A DNA stretch of 64,000 bases, taken from Thaumarchaeota archaeon SCGC AAA007-O23 (GTDB taxonomy: Archaea > Thermoproteota > Nitrososphaeria > Nitrososphaerales > Nitrosopumilaceae). The notes under the pieces are model-generated. The model ran no database searches. It saw only the letters and a program-made list of their open reading frames with translations, and was not told the DNA's origin. Positions 8,388 to 15,622 of the stretch are shown in pieces (the first letter of the stretch is position 1; every line of letters begins with the position of its first letter). The stretch covers positions 46,651 through 110,650 of the forward strand of contig ARWO01000001.1 in the NCBI GenBank assembly GCA_000402075.1, read 5' to 3'. The position numbers were made by a program, and so were the translations under genes.

Positions 8388-8852
8388 CTATACATTTTTG
8401 GTAAGATAGACAGGCTCCTTGTCAGTTTTTTGTAATTCCACAAAAGTTTCAGTGTTTTGTATGCCCTCAATTTTTCCAATTTTTTCTATAACAACAGTAT
8501 GCAAATCTTCAAGATCTTGAGTATAAACTCGTATCATGATATCAAATCTTCCAGTAACTTCGGAGATAGAAATTACTTCAGAAACTTCCAAAAGTTTTTT
8601 GTGAATTTGCGTTTTAAATTTAGGGTCCCTGTTTATACCAACAGATGCTTTAACGCTTATTCCCAATAAAGAATCATCTACTTCAATGGTAAATTTCTTA
8701 ATCAATTTCTTTCGCACAAGTCGTTTAATTCTGCTATATAGTACAGATGCACTAACTCCAAGTTTTTTTGAAAGTGTAGGAACAGAAATGTTTCCATCTT
8801 TAGATAATTCAAAAAGTAGTTTCATATCAAGATCATCAAATCGCTGCAACAA
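8388..8852 (-). CDS. Lrp/AsnC-family transcriptional regulator
   Basis: This 154-residue protein starts at a TTG codon (LQRFDDLDMKLLFELSKDG). An N-terminal winged helix-turn-helix (about residues 5-65, with ISVPTLSKKLGVSASVLYSRIKRL) is followed by an alpha-beta RAM/Lrp effector domain (about 70-145, with ISEVTGRFDIMIRVYTQDLEDL). Such proteins are small-molecule-responsive DNA binders that form dimers to octamers. It is transcribed against the ribosomal genes on both sides, lying between rpl11 and rpl1. Its ligand and targets are not evident from sequence. Nearby ribosomal genes could be targets, but that is speculation. Confidence 0.9.
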   Translation of the reverse strand: MLQRFDDLDMKLLFELSKDGNISVPTLSKKLGVSASVLYSRIKRLVRKKLIKKFTIEVDDSLLGISVKASVGINRDPKFKTQIHKKLLEVSEVISISEVTGRFDIMIRVYTQDLEDLHTVVIEKIGKIEGIQNTETFVELQKTDKEPVYLTKNV

Positions 8853-8980
8853 TCGGAAAAAGGTCTATTTAGTAATAAATGTAGATTTTGCCAACATTAT
8901 AGATATTAATTTCAATTAATATAATATAAAATGGAAAATTTTCAAAAGTTATTGGAATATGATCTTTGTGTCTCTAAACG

Positions 8981-8989
8981 ATTTTAAGT
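8981..8989 (+). promoter_or_regulatory. Candidate TATA box for rpl1-rpl10
   Basis: ATTTTAAGT centred about 26 bp before the rpl1 ATG. It implies an independent promoter for rpl1-rpl10, as needed because the opposing lrp gene breaks the cluster. Confidence 0.45.
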
Positions 8990-9010
8990 AGGGTTTTAAA
9001 AAAAATCTTC

Positions 9011-9664
9011 ATGGCTAATGAATCACAATTTGTTGAAGTGATAAAACAGGCAAAGGAAAGTGATAAGGATCGTAAATTTAATCAATCTGTAGAGATGATA
9101 ATGGTATTCAGGGACGTTGATGTAAAAAAGGGATTTGCTATTAGTGAGACTGTTCAACTGCCAAAAAAAATGACTACACCTGCTTCAGTATGTATAATGG
9201 CATCTGGGGATATGGGAATCAAAGCAAAAAGTGCAAAAGCTGACAAGGTAATGGATGAAAGTGAACTGACAAAATTGAGCACAGATAAAAAGAAGGCAAA
9301 AAAATTGATTAACGATTATGATTTCTTTTTAGCAGATACAAAACTCATGCCAGCTGTGGGTAAGAAGTTAGGACAGCTTCTAGGACCTAGGGGTAAAATG
9401 CCAACTCCAGTTCCATTTAATGCTCCTATCGAATCATTTTTGGAACGCTTTAGATCATCTGTAAAGATTAAAGCTAAGGGATCTTTAGCTATGTCATGTA
9501 AGATTGGAGAAGAAAATATGGATGATGCTGACCTTGCTGCAAATGCAAATGCTGTAGCAACAACAGTAGAAAAAATATTACCCAATGGAAGTAAGAATGT
9601 TAGAAAAATTATGTTTAAAACAACCATGGGAAAGGCTATTCGGGTAGAACAGGTGAAGAAATAG
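9011..9664 (+). CDS. rpl1: Large-subunit ribosomal protein L1
   Basis: This 217-residue L1 protein binds 23S rRNA at the mobile L1 stalk and helps release E-site tRNA. Signatures include FNQSVEMIMVFRDVDVKKG (the usual N-terminal motif), PAVGKKLGQLLGPRGKMPTPVP, and FLERFRSSVKIKAKGSLAMSCKIG. Length fits archaeal L1 (about 215-220). In other archaea L1 can repress its own mRNA by binding a stalk mimic; the short leader here leaves little room for such a site upstream, and none was recognised. The stop codon is 1 bp before the rpl10 ATG, so the two genes are translationally coupled. Confidence 0.95.
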   Translation: MANESQFVEVIKQAKESDKDRKFNQSVEMIMVFRDVDVKKGFAISETVQLPKKMTTPASVCIMASGDMGIKAKSAKADKVMDESELTKLSTDKKKAKKLINDYDFFLADTKLMPAVGKKLGQLLGPRGKMPTPVPFNAPIESFLERFRSSVKIKAKGSLAMSCKIGEENMDDADLAANANAVATTVEKILPNGSKNVRKIMFKTTMGKAIRVEQVKK

Positions 9665-9665
9665 A

Positions 9666-10640
9666 ATGCACGAAAATAGAACAACATATCCAAAAAGGAA
9701 GACGCAAATGTATCAACTTCTACAGGATCTGCCAAAAAAATATAACGTTACAGCACTAGTACGATTGGAAAAAGTACGTGCGTCTCAATTGTTACCCTTA
9801 AGAAAAAAACTTCTGGGTGAGGTGGAAATTGTTAGCATTAAGGATAAAGTTGCAAAAAAATCTCTCGAAAAATTAGATATACCTGGCATTGAAAAACTGA
9901 AGGAAAAACTGACTGGCCAATGTCTATTTATGTTTACAAATATGTCTCCGTTCAAGCTAAATGTTCTACTTGGTAAAAACAAGGTGTTGCTTACAGCAAG
10001 AGGAGGAGATATTGCAAGCATAGATGTGGTAGTGCCTCCAAAAAATACAGGAATAGCACCTGGTCCAATGCTTACTGAATTCAAGGAAAATAAGATACCT
10101 ACTAAAATTGACCAAGGAACAATCTGGATTCTCAAAGAAACAACTCCTGTAAAAAAGGGTGAGCCTATATCAGCTAAATTAGCAGCATTATTGGGAAAGC
10201 TGGATATCAAACCAATTGAAGCTAAAATAATTTTAAACTCGGCATTATCTGAGGGAATTCTATTTGCTGAAGAGGAACTTGTTGTAGACGTAGAGAAATT
10301 CAAGGAGAAATTAATACAAGCTGCTCAAGAAGCAAAATCATTATCAATTGAAATTGGATACATCACACCTGATAACGCTGAACAATTAATTTCAAAAGCA
10401 GCGCAATCTGCACGCTCTCTCTCAATTGAATCTGGATTTCTTACCGATGAAACAAATGAGCAGATACTACAAAAGGCTCATGGACAAGCGCAAAATATCG
10501 CAGCTAAATTGCCTGATGAACCAAAGGCTGATGCTCCTGCTGAGAAAGCAGATGCAGAACCAAAGGCTGATGCTCCTGCTGAGAAAGCAGATGCAGAACC
10601 AAAGGCTGATGCTCCTGCTGAGAAAGCAGATGCAGAATAA
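9666..10640 (+). CDS. rpl10: Large-subunit ribosomal protein L10 (P0) with repeat tail
   Basis: The protein has 324 residues. The N-terminal rRNA-binding domain (YQLLQDLPKKYNVTALVRLEKVRASQL) and archaeal insertion domain (PPKNTGIAPGPMLTEFKENKIPT) are clear. A helical spine (about residues 215-285) follows and contains two related SIEIGYITPDNAEQ and SIESGFLTDETNEQ segments; in other archaea this spine binds P1/L12 dimers. It then ends in three identical 13-residue units (PKADAPAEKADAE). The usual archaeal P0 tail, a Glu/Lys-rich linker followed by a hydrophobic GLG(x)LFG-type end that contacts elongation factors, is not present. No L12/P1 gene follows, although it often does. Confidence 0.93.
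   Translation: MHENRTTYPKRKTQMYQLLQDLPKKYNVTALVRLEKVRASQLLPLRKKLLGEVEIVSIKDKVAKKSLEKLDIPGIEKLKEKLTGQCLFMFTNMSPFKLNVLLGKNKVLLTARGGDIASIDVVVPPKNTGIAPGPMLTEFKENKIPTKIDQGTIWILKETTPVKKGEPISAKLAALLGKLDIKPIEAKIILNSALSEGILFAEEELVVDVEKFKEKLIQAAQEAKSLSIEIGYITPDNAEQLISKAAQSARSLSIESGFLTDETNEQILQKAHGQAQNIAAKLPDEPKADAPAEKADAEPKADAPAEKADAEPKADAPAEKADAE
10521..10637 (+). repeat. Three perfect 39-bp tandem repeats ending at the P0 stop codon
   Basis: The unit starting ccaaaggctgatgctcctgc occurs three times without a single difference (10521-10559, 10560-10598, 10599-10637), directly followed by TAA. Each copy encodes PKADAPAEKADAE. Exact identity points to very recent duplication; short-read assembly could miscount the copies. 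Confidence 0.95.
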
Positions 10641-10689
10641 AATTATAGTTTTTAAAAAATCTTAACTAAAACCAAGGTCTAGTAATAGA

Positions 10690-10797
10690 ATGACTGATTC
10701 AGTATATTTTGGCGATATGATGAGAACTTTACATGAAATACGTGATGAGTTAAAGTCAATCAATAAAAAACTCGACAGCCTTTGTTCTAACAAATAA
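10690..10797 (+). CDS. 35-residue coiled-coil mini-protein
   Basis: A 35-residue frame reads MTDSVYFGDMMRTLHEIRDE and ends KKLDSLCSNK. Heptad-like spacing of Met/Leu/Ile (M-x2-L-x2-I-x3-L-x3-I-x3-L) suggests one amphipathic, possibly dimerising helix. It begins 49 bp after P0 and stops 3 bp before the next TTG start, so it sits snugly in an operon-like arrangement, which is the main argument that it is real. No function is recognised. It could assist or regulate its 294-residue neighbour. Confidence 0.55.
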   Translation: MTDSVYFGDMMRTLHEIRDELKSINKKLDSLCSNK

Positions 10798-10800
10798 GGC

Positions 10801-11685
10801 TTGGATAATTCGTTGAACCATAAAAATAATTTCACCCATCATGTAGACAAAAATAATGTAAAAATTTGGAGTGCTACGCGTCTTCCTTTTGAGCCTAAGG
10901 GATGGCTTGTAGACATGAGAGAGCAAATCAGGCAGGATTTGAGATTACTAAATCTGGAAATAGATCATACTTTCTGTGCATACTATGTATCATCTGATAA
11001 TAGCTTTTGTGATGTTGAAAATATTTTATTCTACAATGTAGGTGTATCCAATTTCAATAATCTAACAAAAAACGGTCTAATTTTCGAACGCGTATTTAAA
11101 CAGCCACCAGAATTTCAAAAGTTTGGATTTCCACACTTTCAACATTATAGTGTTGGGAAAAATTTCTTTAGTTATTGGAAACTTGAAAAAGAATTAGCTA
11201 AATTTTCAAGCGCACCAATTAGACATTTTTCTTCAGATACGAAGGTGGATCATATTTGGTACGCGTTAAAGAAGGGAAATATTCAAAGTTTGGATTCATT
11301 AAAAACCTCACAAAATTTTGGACTTGAAATTAAATTAAACCTAAATAAAAAAACAAGAATGTCATCAATTCTAAAAGTCCTACTTGACGGAATTATTTCT
11401 GCGTTTCAATCTCATCTTAATGATAACAATCAATCACTATTTGATAAAATTTCAGAGAGGCTAGAAACTGATTCTGAGCAAGTTAGAGAATTGTTATTGA
11501 ATGAAGATAATGCTATACTGGGCAAAAATAAACTGATACACAAACGAGCAGATAGTATTCAATGGAATCCAAAGGATGACGGGTTAGTCAAAGTTCAGAT
11601 TTTTCCAAAATACAGTGATTCAGAATATACTACATTCTCAGGAAAAATATATTCGGTAAAAACGCCTGATCCCGAAGATAATTAA
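10801..11685 (+). CDS. Conserved-type protein of unknown function (294 aa)
   Basis: The frame starts at a TTG (another TTG is 12 bp downstream). I do not recognise the family. The protein looks soluble, with no signal peptide or membrane helix. It contains a Trp/Phe-rich N-terminal half (WSATRLPFEPKGWLVDMREQ, HTFCAYYVSSDNSFCDVENI), a basic beta-rich stretch (GLEIKLNLNKKTRMSSILKV) and a C-terminal stretch (DSIQWNPKDDGLVKVQIF). It follows the 35-residue coiled-coil protein by 3 bp and converges on transaldolase with a 9-bp gap. Base composition is like its neighbours, so there is no sign of recent transfer. Confidence 0.8.
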   Translation: MDNSLNHKNNFTHHVDKNNVKIWSATRLPFEPKGWLVDMREQIRQDLRLLNLEIDHTFCAYYVSSDNSFCDVENILFYNVGVSNFNNLTKNGLIFERVFKQPPEFQKFGFPHFQHYSVGKNFFSYWKLEKELAKFSSAPIRHFSSDTKVDHIWYALKKGNIQSLDSLKTSQNFGLEIKLNLNKKTRMSSILKVLLDGIISAFQSHLNDNNQSLFDKISERLETDSEQVRELLLNEDNAILGKNKLIHKRADSIQWNPKDDGLVKVQIFPKYSDSEYTTFSGKIYSVKTPDPEDN

Positions 11686-11694
11686 TCTGACGTA

Positions 11695-12360
11695 TTAAAC
11701 TTCGACGCTTGGACTTTCTGATTTTAGCTTTTCCCAGTCATCTAGAAATGCTTTCAAGCCCTTGTCAGTCAATGTATGATTAAGCATCTTGCCAAGAACT
11801 GCTGCTGGGACTGTAACAACATCAGCACCAATTTTTCCAGCATCAACTACGTGCTGTGGGTGTCTAATGCTTGCAACCAGAATTTGTGTTTTAAAATCAT
11901 AGTTTCCAAAAATCTGTTTAATTTCTTTAATCAGATCCATTCCAGTGTGACCAATGTCATCTAGTCGTCCAATAAACGGACTGACATACTTGGCGCCGGC
12001 TTTTGCAGCCAAAAGAGCTTGGTTTGGAGAAAATACAAGAGTAATGTTGACCGGAATTCCTTCCGCGGTTAAACTCTTACAAGCTTTTAGTCCTTCGCCA
12101 GTCATTGGACATTTAACTATAACATTGTCACCATACTTGCGAAGTCGTCTTCCCTCTTCCATCATTCCGTCATAATCAGTACTGACAACTTCAAGACTTA
12201 CATCGCCCTTGATAATTCTTGAAATTTCTTCCATGGTTTTTTGTGGGTCACCGCCTTCCTTTGCTAGCAACGAAGGGTTTGTTGTAATACCATCTACAAG
12301 TCCCATGTCGTTGTACATTCGTATAGCATCAAGATTAGCTGTATCTAGGAAAATTTTCAT
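11695..12360 (-). CDS. tal: Transaldolase (short, fructose-6-phosphate aldolase-like class)
   Basis: At 221 residues this is the short transaldolase type, a TIM-barrel class I aldolase that moves a dihydroxyacetone unit between sugar phosphates. Signatures are the N-terminal MKIFLDTANLDAI, DGITTNPSLLAKEG, the Schiff-base lysine in VIVKCPMT, and NITLVFSPNQALLAAKAGA with VSPFIGRLDDIG. It overlaps the transketolase C-terminal gene by 4 bp (ATGA). Together with the fused transketolase/epimerase gene it forms a three-gene pentose phosphate operon. Whether it acts as transaldolase or fructose-6-phosphate aldolase cannot be settled from sequence; context favours transaldolase. Confidence 0.92.
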   Translation of the reverse strand: MKIFLDTANLDAIRMYNDMGLVDGITTNPSLLAKEGGDPQKTMEEISRIIKGDVSLEVVSTDYDGMMEEGRRLRKYGDNVIVKCPMTGEGLKACKSLTAEGIPVNITLVFSPNQALLAAKAGAKYVSPFIGRLDDIGHTGMDLIKEIKQIFGNYDFKTQILVASIRHPQHVVDAGKIGADVVTVPAAVLGKMLNHTLTDKGLKAFLDDWEKLKSESPSVEV

Positions 12361-13331
12361 GGTTTTTGACCTCTTGCTTCCTTTACTGTTTTTGCTATAT
12401 TAATAGATGTTATCCCATGTTTTTCAAATAACTGTGAAATTTCATTATCACGTGCTGATTCTCCAAACTTGTCTTGTGCTCCAATTCTTTTTATTGGAAC
12501 AGGATAAGATTCCGAAACAACTTCTGCTACTCTAGAACCAAATCCCCCCATAACATTATGTTCTTCACAGGTTACAATTGATCCTGTTTCCCTAGCAGCT
12601 TTTTCTAAAAGTTCCTTGTCAATTGGTTTAACAGAAAAACAATCAACAACTCTACAAGATATTCCCTCTTGCTTAAGCAAATCAGCTGCATCTAATGCAA
12701 TCTTAACAGTAATACCACATGCAGCTATTGTACAGTCAGAACCATCTCGTAATACAATTCCTTTCCCAATCTGAAATTCTTGCGAATCAGTATGAATGAT
12801 AGGAGTTTTTGATCTAGCCATTCTCATATAGAATGGTCCATATTGTTGAGCAATTATCCAAGTAAGTTTTGAAACCATTACCGAATCAGATGGCACAAGC
12901 ACTCTCATGTTGGGAATTGCTCGCATGATTGCAATATCCTCAATTTGTTGATGAGAACCTCCATCAGCTCCAACACTGAGACCGCCATGAGATACAACTA
13001 GTTTAACATTTAGACCCTTTTTGTCTCCAGGAGAGGGATATGCAATTGCATTTCTAATTTGATCAACGCATCGTCCTGGCAGAAATATAGCATATGTACT
13101 GGCAAATGCTGTCTTCCCAGAATATGCGAGCCCTGCAGCAACCGAAACAAGATTAGCCTCTGCTATTCCTACATTAAAAAATCTTTCAGGAAATTTTTTT
13201 CCAAAGTTGGCAGTCTTCAAAGAATCAGTGGTATCAGCTCCTAGAACCACAACATTTGGATCTTCTTCTCCAACCGCAACAAGTGCTTTACTATATTCAG
13301 TCCTCATATCACCGAACTGTTCTGTACTCAT
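12357..13331 (-). CDS. tktB: Transketolase, C-terminal subunit
   Basis: This 324-residue protein carries the pyrimidine-binding and C-terminal domains of a split archaeal transketolase. Visible are MRTEYSKALVAVGEEDPNVVVLGADTTDS, FNVGIAEANLVSVAAGLAYSGKTAF (with the catalytic Glu of the TPP pyrimidine domain), SHGGLSVGADGGSHQQIEDIA, and the C-terminal TCEEHNVMGGFGSRVAEV. It must pair with the N-terminal subunit encoded directly upstream. Its start overlaps the upstream gene by 4 bp, which suggests co-translation in fixed ratio. It transfers two-carbon ketol units in the non-oxidative pentose phosphate pathway. Confidence 0.94.
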   Translation of the reverse strand: MSTEQFGDMRTEYSKALVAVGEEDPNVVVLGADTTDSLKTANFGKKFPERFFNVGIAEANLVSVAAGLAYSGKTAFASTYAIFLPGRCVDQIRNAIAYPSPGDKKGLNVKLVVSHGGLSVGADGGSHQQIEDIAIMRAIPNMRVLVPSDSVMVSKLTWIIAQQYGPFYMRMARSKTPIIHTDSQEFQIGKGIVLRDGSDCTIAACGITVKIALDAADLLKQEGISCRVVDCFSVKPIDKELLEKAARETGSIVTCEEHNVMGGFGSRVAEVVSESYPVPIKRIGAQDKFGESARDNEISQLFEKHGITSINIAKTVKEARGQKP

Positions 13332-14995
13332 TGAAACCCAAGCTCCTTTGCAATCTGAACTAACTTGTCTTTTTTCTCTCCAACAACATGAAGATCAATC
13401 CAACTGTTAACAAGTTCTGTTCCACCAAGATCATGCGCCTTTTTAATCAGCAATCTTCTTCTGGACTCGAGAACTTGATTTCTAAATTCTTTAATGATCA
13501 TTCTGACATCGTTTTGTCCAATTATTGCACTTCCTCCCACAAATGCTCGTGCACCATCCTCAAAACATGCTCCTATATTTTCCAAATTAACCCCTCCATC
13601 CACCTCAATGTATCCCTCAAATTTGTGCTCTCTAAGATCTTTAACAATTCGTCTAGTTTTTTCATGGGTTGACTCTATGAATTTCTGACCAGACTTGCCT
13701 GGAACCACAGACATGATAATTACTTGGTCTATTAATTCTACAAATTTGTAACACCATTGTGGTAATTCTGTATCTGGATTGATTGCAAGTCCAATTCCAA
13801 CTTGGTTTGAATTCAACATATCACATATTTCACCAAAGCTAGACTCATCACATACTTCAGCATGAACAGTAATGATATCACTCCCAGCGTCTATGTAATC
13901 ATGAACATGTTTTACTGGTTCATTAATCATAAGATGAGCATCGAATGGAATTAGCGTTAACGGACGTAATTCTTTGATCTTTGTATGATCAAATGTTTTG
14001 TTAGGAACAAACTGACCATCCATAACATCCAGATGGATATAATCAGCTCTGCCATCAGCACATCGTTTAACTTCCTTGTCAAGATTTGACATGTCACCAG
14101 CAATAATTGAAGGCGCTATCATAAACTGAGATTCTAACTCATCTTCAATGATTGGAACCATCTCTGGTTTGGGAGCTTTACCATGCCATTGTGGATTATC
14201 TTCCATATGTTCTACTCCCTTACCCTTTATTGTTCTAGCAATGATAATTGATGGAAGCCCCTTGGTTTGATTTGCTCTTCTTATTGCATCTGAAATCTGT
14301 TCAACTCTATGCCCGTCAATTTCAATAACATTCCATCCAAAAGACCGCCATTTGTCTCCAGTCTTCCATCTGCTTGCATCTTTCCACATTTCTGACAAGT
14401 CGTTACCAACCAACTCCTCATCAAGTGGCATGATTTTCTCTGTATAGGAATCTTGTTGTATGAAATTTCTATCAAGGAATACAGTCATGTTATCAATCTT
14501 GTACTTGGCAGCTGTCATTGCTGCCTCCCAAACCTGACCCTCATCAGACTCACCATCACCAATAACTGTGTAAATTCTATGATCTTTACCATCAATTCTT
14601 GCAGCTAAAGCATTTCCAATAGAATATGATAATCCAATTCCTAAAGAGCCACCACAAAACTCAACGCCAGGACACTTTAGGTCTGGATGGCCCTGAAGTT
14701 TGCTACCAAATTTTCTCAGTGTTAAAACATCTTCAGGATCAAAGTAACCAGCTGTTGCCATGTTTGAGAAAAGACCAGGTGATGCATGTCCCTTTGAAAG
14801 TATGAGCTTATCACGCTCTTCCCAACTTGGGTTTTTTGGATCATATTTCAGATGCTTGTAAAATAAACAACCTAAAATTTCAGCCATAGAAAAGGATCCT
14901 CCAGGATGACCAGATCCAGCAGCTGATGTGGCTTGAATTACGAGCTTTCTAGCCTTGAGAACTTTTCTTTTAATCTGATAGTAATTTAGTCCCAT
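13328..14995 (-). CDS. Fusion of transketolase N-terminal subunit and ribulose-phosphate 3-epimerase
   Basis: This single 555-residue frame joins two enzymes. Residues 1 to about 290 are the TPP-binding N-terminal half of transketolase (SAAGSGHPGGS, LSKGHASPGLFS, and the TPP/Mg loop GDGESDEGQVWEA at 146-158). From about residue 292 (MIAPSIIAGDMSNLD) to about 510 it is ribulose-phosphate 3-epimerase: HLDVMDGQFVPN at 321, FDAHLMI with His354, and EVDGGVN with Asp466 supply the metal and acid/base residues. A basic 45-residue tail follows. There is no stop or frame change at the junction (about 14122). It is the first gene of the tkt-tal operon and could channel ribulose/xylulose 5-phosphate. 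Confidence 0.93.
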   Translation of the reverse strand: MGLNYYQIKRKVLKARKLVIQATSAAGSGHPGGSFSMAEILGCLFYKHLKYDPKNPSWEERDKLILSKGHASPGLFSNMATAGYFDPEDVLTLRKFGSKLQGHPDLKCPGVEFCGGSLGIGLSYSIGNALAARIDGKDHRIYTVIGDGESDEGQVWEAAMTAAKYKIDNMTVFLDRNFIQQDSYTEKIMPLDEELVGNDLSEMWKDASRWKTGDKWRSFGWNVIEIDGHRVEQISDAIRRANQTKGLPSIIIARTIKGKGVEHMEDNPQWHGKAPKPEMVPIIEDELESQFMIAPSIIAGDMSNLDKEVKRCADGRADYIHLDVMDGQFVPNKTFDHTKIKELRPLTLIPFDAHLMINEPVKHVHDYIDAGSDIITVHAEVCDESSFGEICDMLNSNQVGIGLAINPDTELPQWCYKFVELIDQVIIMSVVPGKSGQKFIESTHEKTRRIVKDLREHKFEGYIEVDGGVNLENIGACFEDGARAFVGGSAIIGQNDVRMIIKEFRNQVLESRRRLLIKKAHDLGGTELVNSWIDLHVVGEKKDKLVQIAKELGFQ

Positions 14996-15095
14996 TGATA
15001 CATAGAATTAACAAATCACAATTATAATTGCATTGTATTGTGATAGACTAGGTTAAAATTATTATAATAATAAAATCTGAATAGAGTGCTATCAT

Positions 15096-15479
15096 ATGGA
15101 TCTGAAAGAAATGACACCGCTTGTAATTTATGATAATGAGTGTTATCTTTGCGTACAGTTTGCTAAATTTGTAAACTTTTTGGCAAAAGGAAGATTGCAT
15201 TTTGTTGGTCATTATACCGATTTTGGCAAACAAATCAGAGAAAGTATTCTTGATTCTAATGCATTAGAGATGTTTTGGTTTATTGACAACGATACTGCAT
15301 ATGGCGGTAGGGCTGCATTAGGTCCATTATTTTCTGCAATCTTAAATATTAGTGGAAAAAATATTCAAAAAAAAATAGTTGAAGATTCTTGTGAACTTGG
15401 CTGTAAAAGTCCAAAGGCAGTTTTTTTTCGTTCTGCAAGTCTTCTAACTAATAGCAAAAAGATCAAAATATCAGAATAA
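15096..15479 (+). CDS. DCC-family thiol-disulfide oxidoreductase-like protein (DUF393)
   Basis: This 127-residue protein starts PLVIYDNECYLCVQFAKFV, the D-x-x-C-x-x-C signature of the DCC/DUF393 family, and later has the family-typical middle region (AYGGRAALGPLF). The family is thioredoxin-like and predicted to do redox chemistry; few members are characterised. Length is normal for the family. It is monocistronic, divergent from the transketolase operon, and converges with the 42-residue zinc-finger gene 2 bp away. The physiological substrate is unknown. Confidence 0.8.
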   Translation: MDLKEMTPLVIYDNECYLCVQFAKFVNFLAKGRLHFVGHYTDFGKQIRESILDSNALEMFWFIDNDTAYGGRAALGPLFSAILNISGKNIQKKIVEDSCELGCKSPKAVFFRSASLLTNSKKIKISE

Positions 15480-15481
15480 AA

Positions 15482-15610
15482 CTAGTATCCTCTGGAATTT
15501 CTATCTGGCTTACCGACATTTGGATTTCTAAATCCGTGCTTTTCCATCATATGATTTAGAAATCGGACATCATCTGAAAAGTGCTCACCACATACTAAAC
15601 AGGTTGACAT
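15482..15610 (-). CDS. 42-residue C2H2-type zinc-finger mini-protein
   Basis: A 42-codon frame begins MSTCLVCGEHFSDD and continues with FLNHMMEKHGF, then a basic tail RNPNVGKPDRNSRGY. The arrangement C-x2-C-x12-H-x4-H is a classical single C2H2 finger that fills the protein. It lies between two convergently placed genes, 12 bp downstream of the membrane-protein gene in the same orientation. Single-finger mini-proteins are known in archaea and can bind DNA or RNA; the target here is unknown. The intact zinc ligands argue strongly that the frame is real. Confidence 0.75.
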   Translation of the reverse strand: MSTCLVCGEHFSDDVRFLNHMMEKHGFRNPNVGKPDRNSRGY

Positions 15611-15622
15611 GATGATTCTATT

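Noticed and set aside
9785..10303. A 172-codon frame opposite L10
   Set aside because: It is antisense to a well-supported ribosomal gene and shows Ser/Phe-rich shadow composition.
10426..10665. A frame reading through the P0 repeats with RLMLLLRKQMQN repeats
   Set aside because: It is the alternative frame of the same DNA repeats; the P0 frame continues a known domain.
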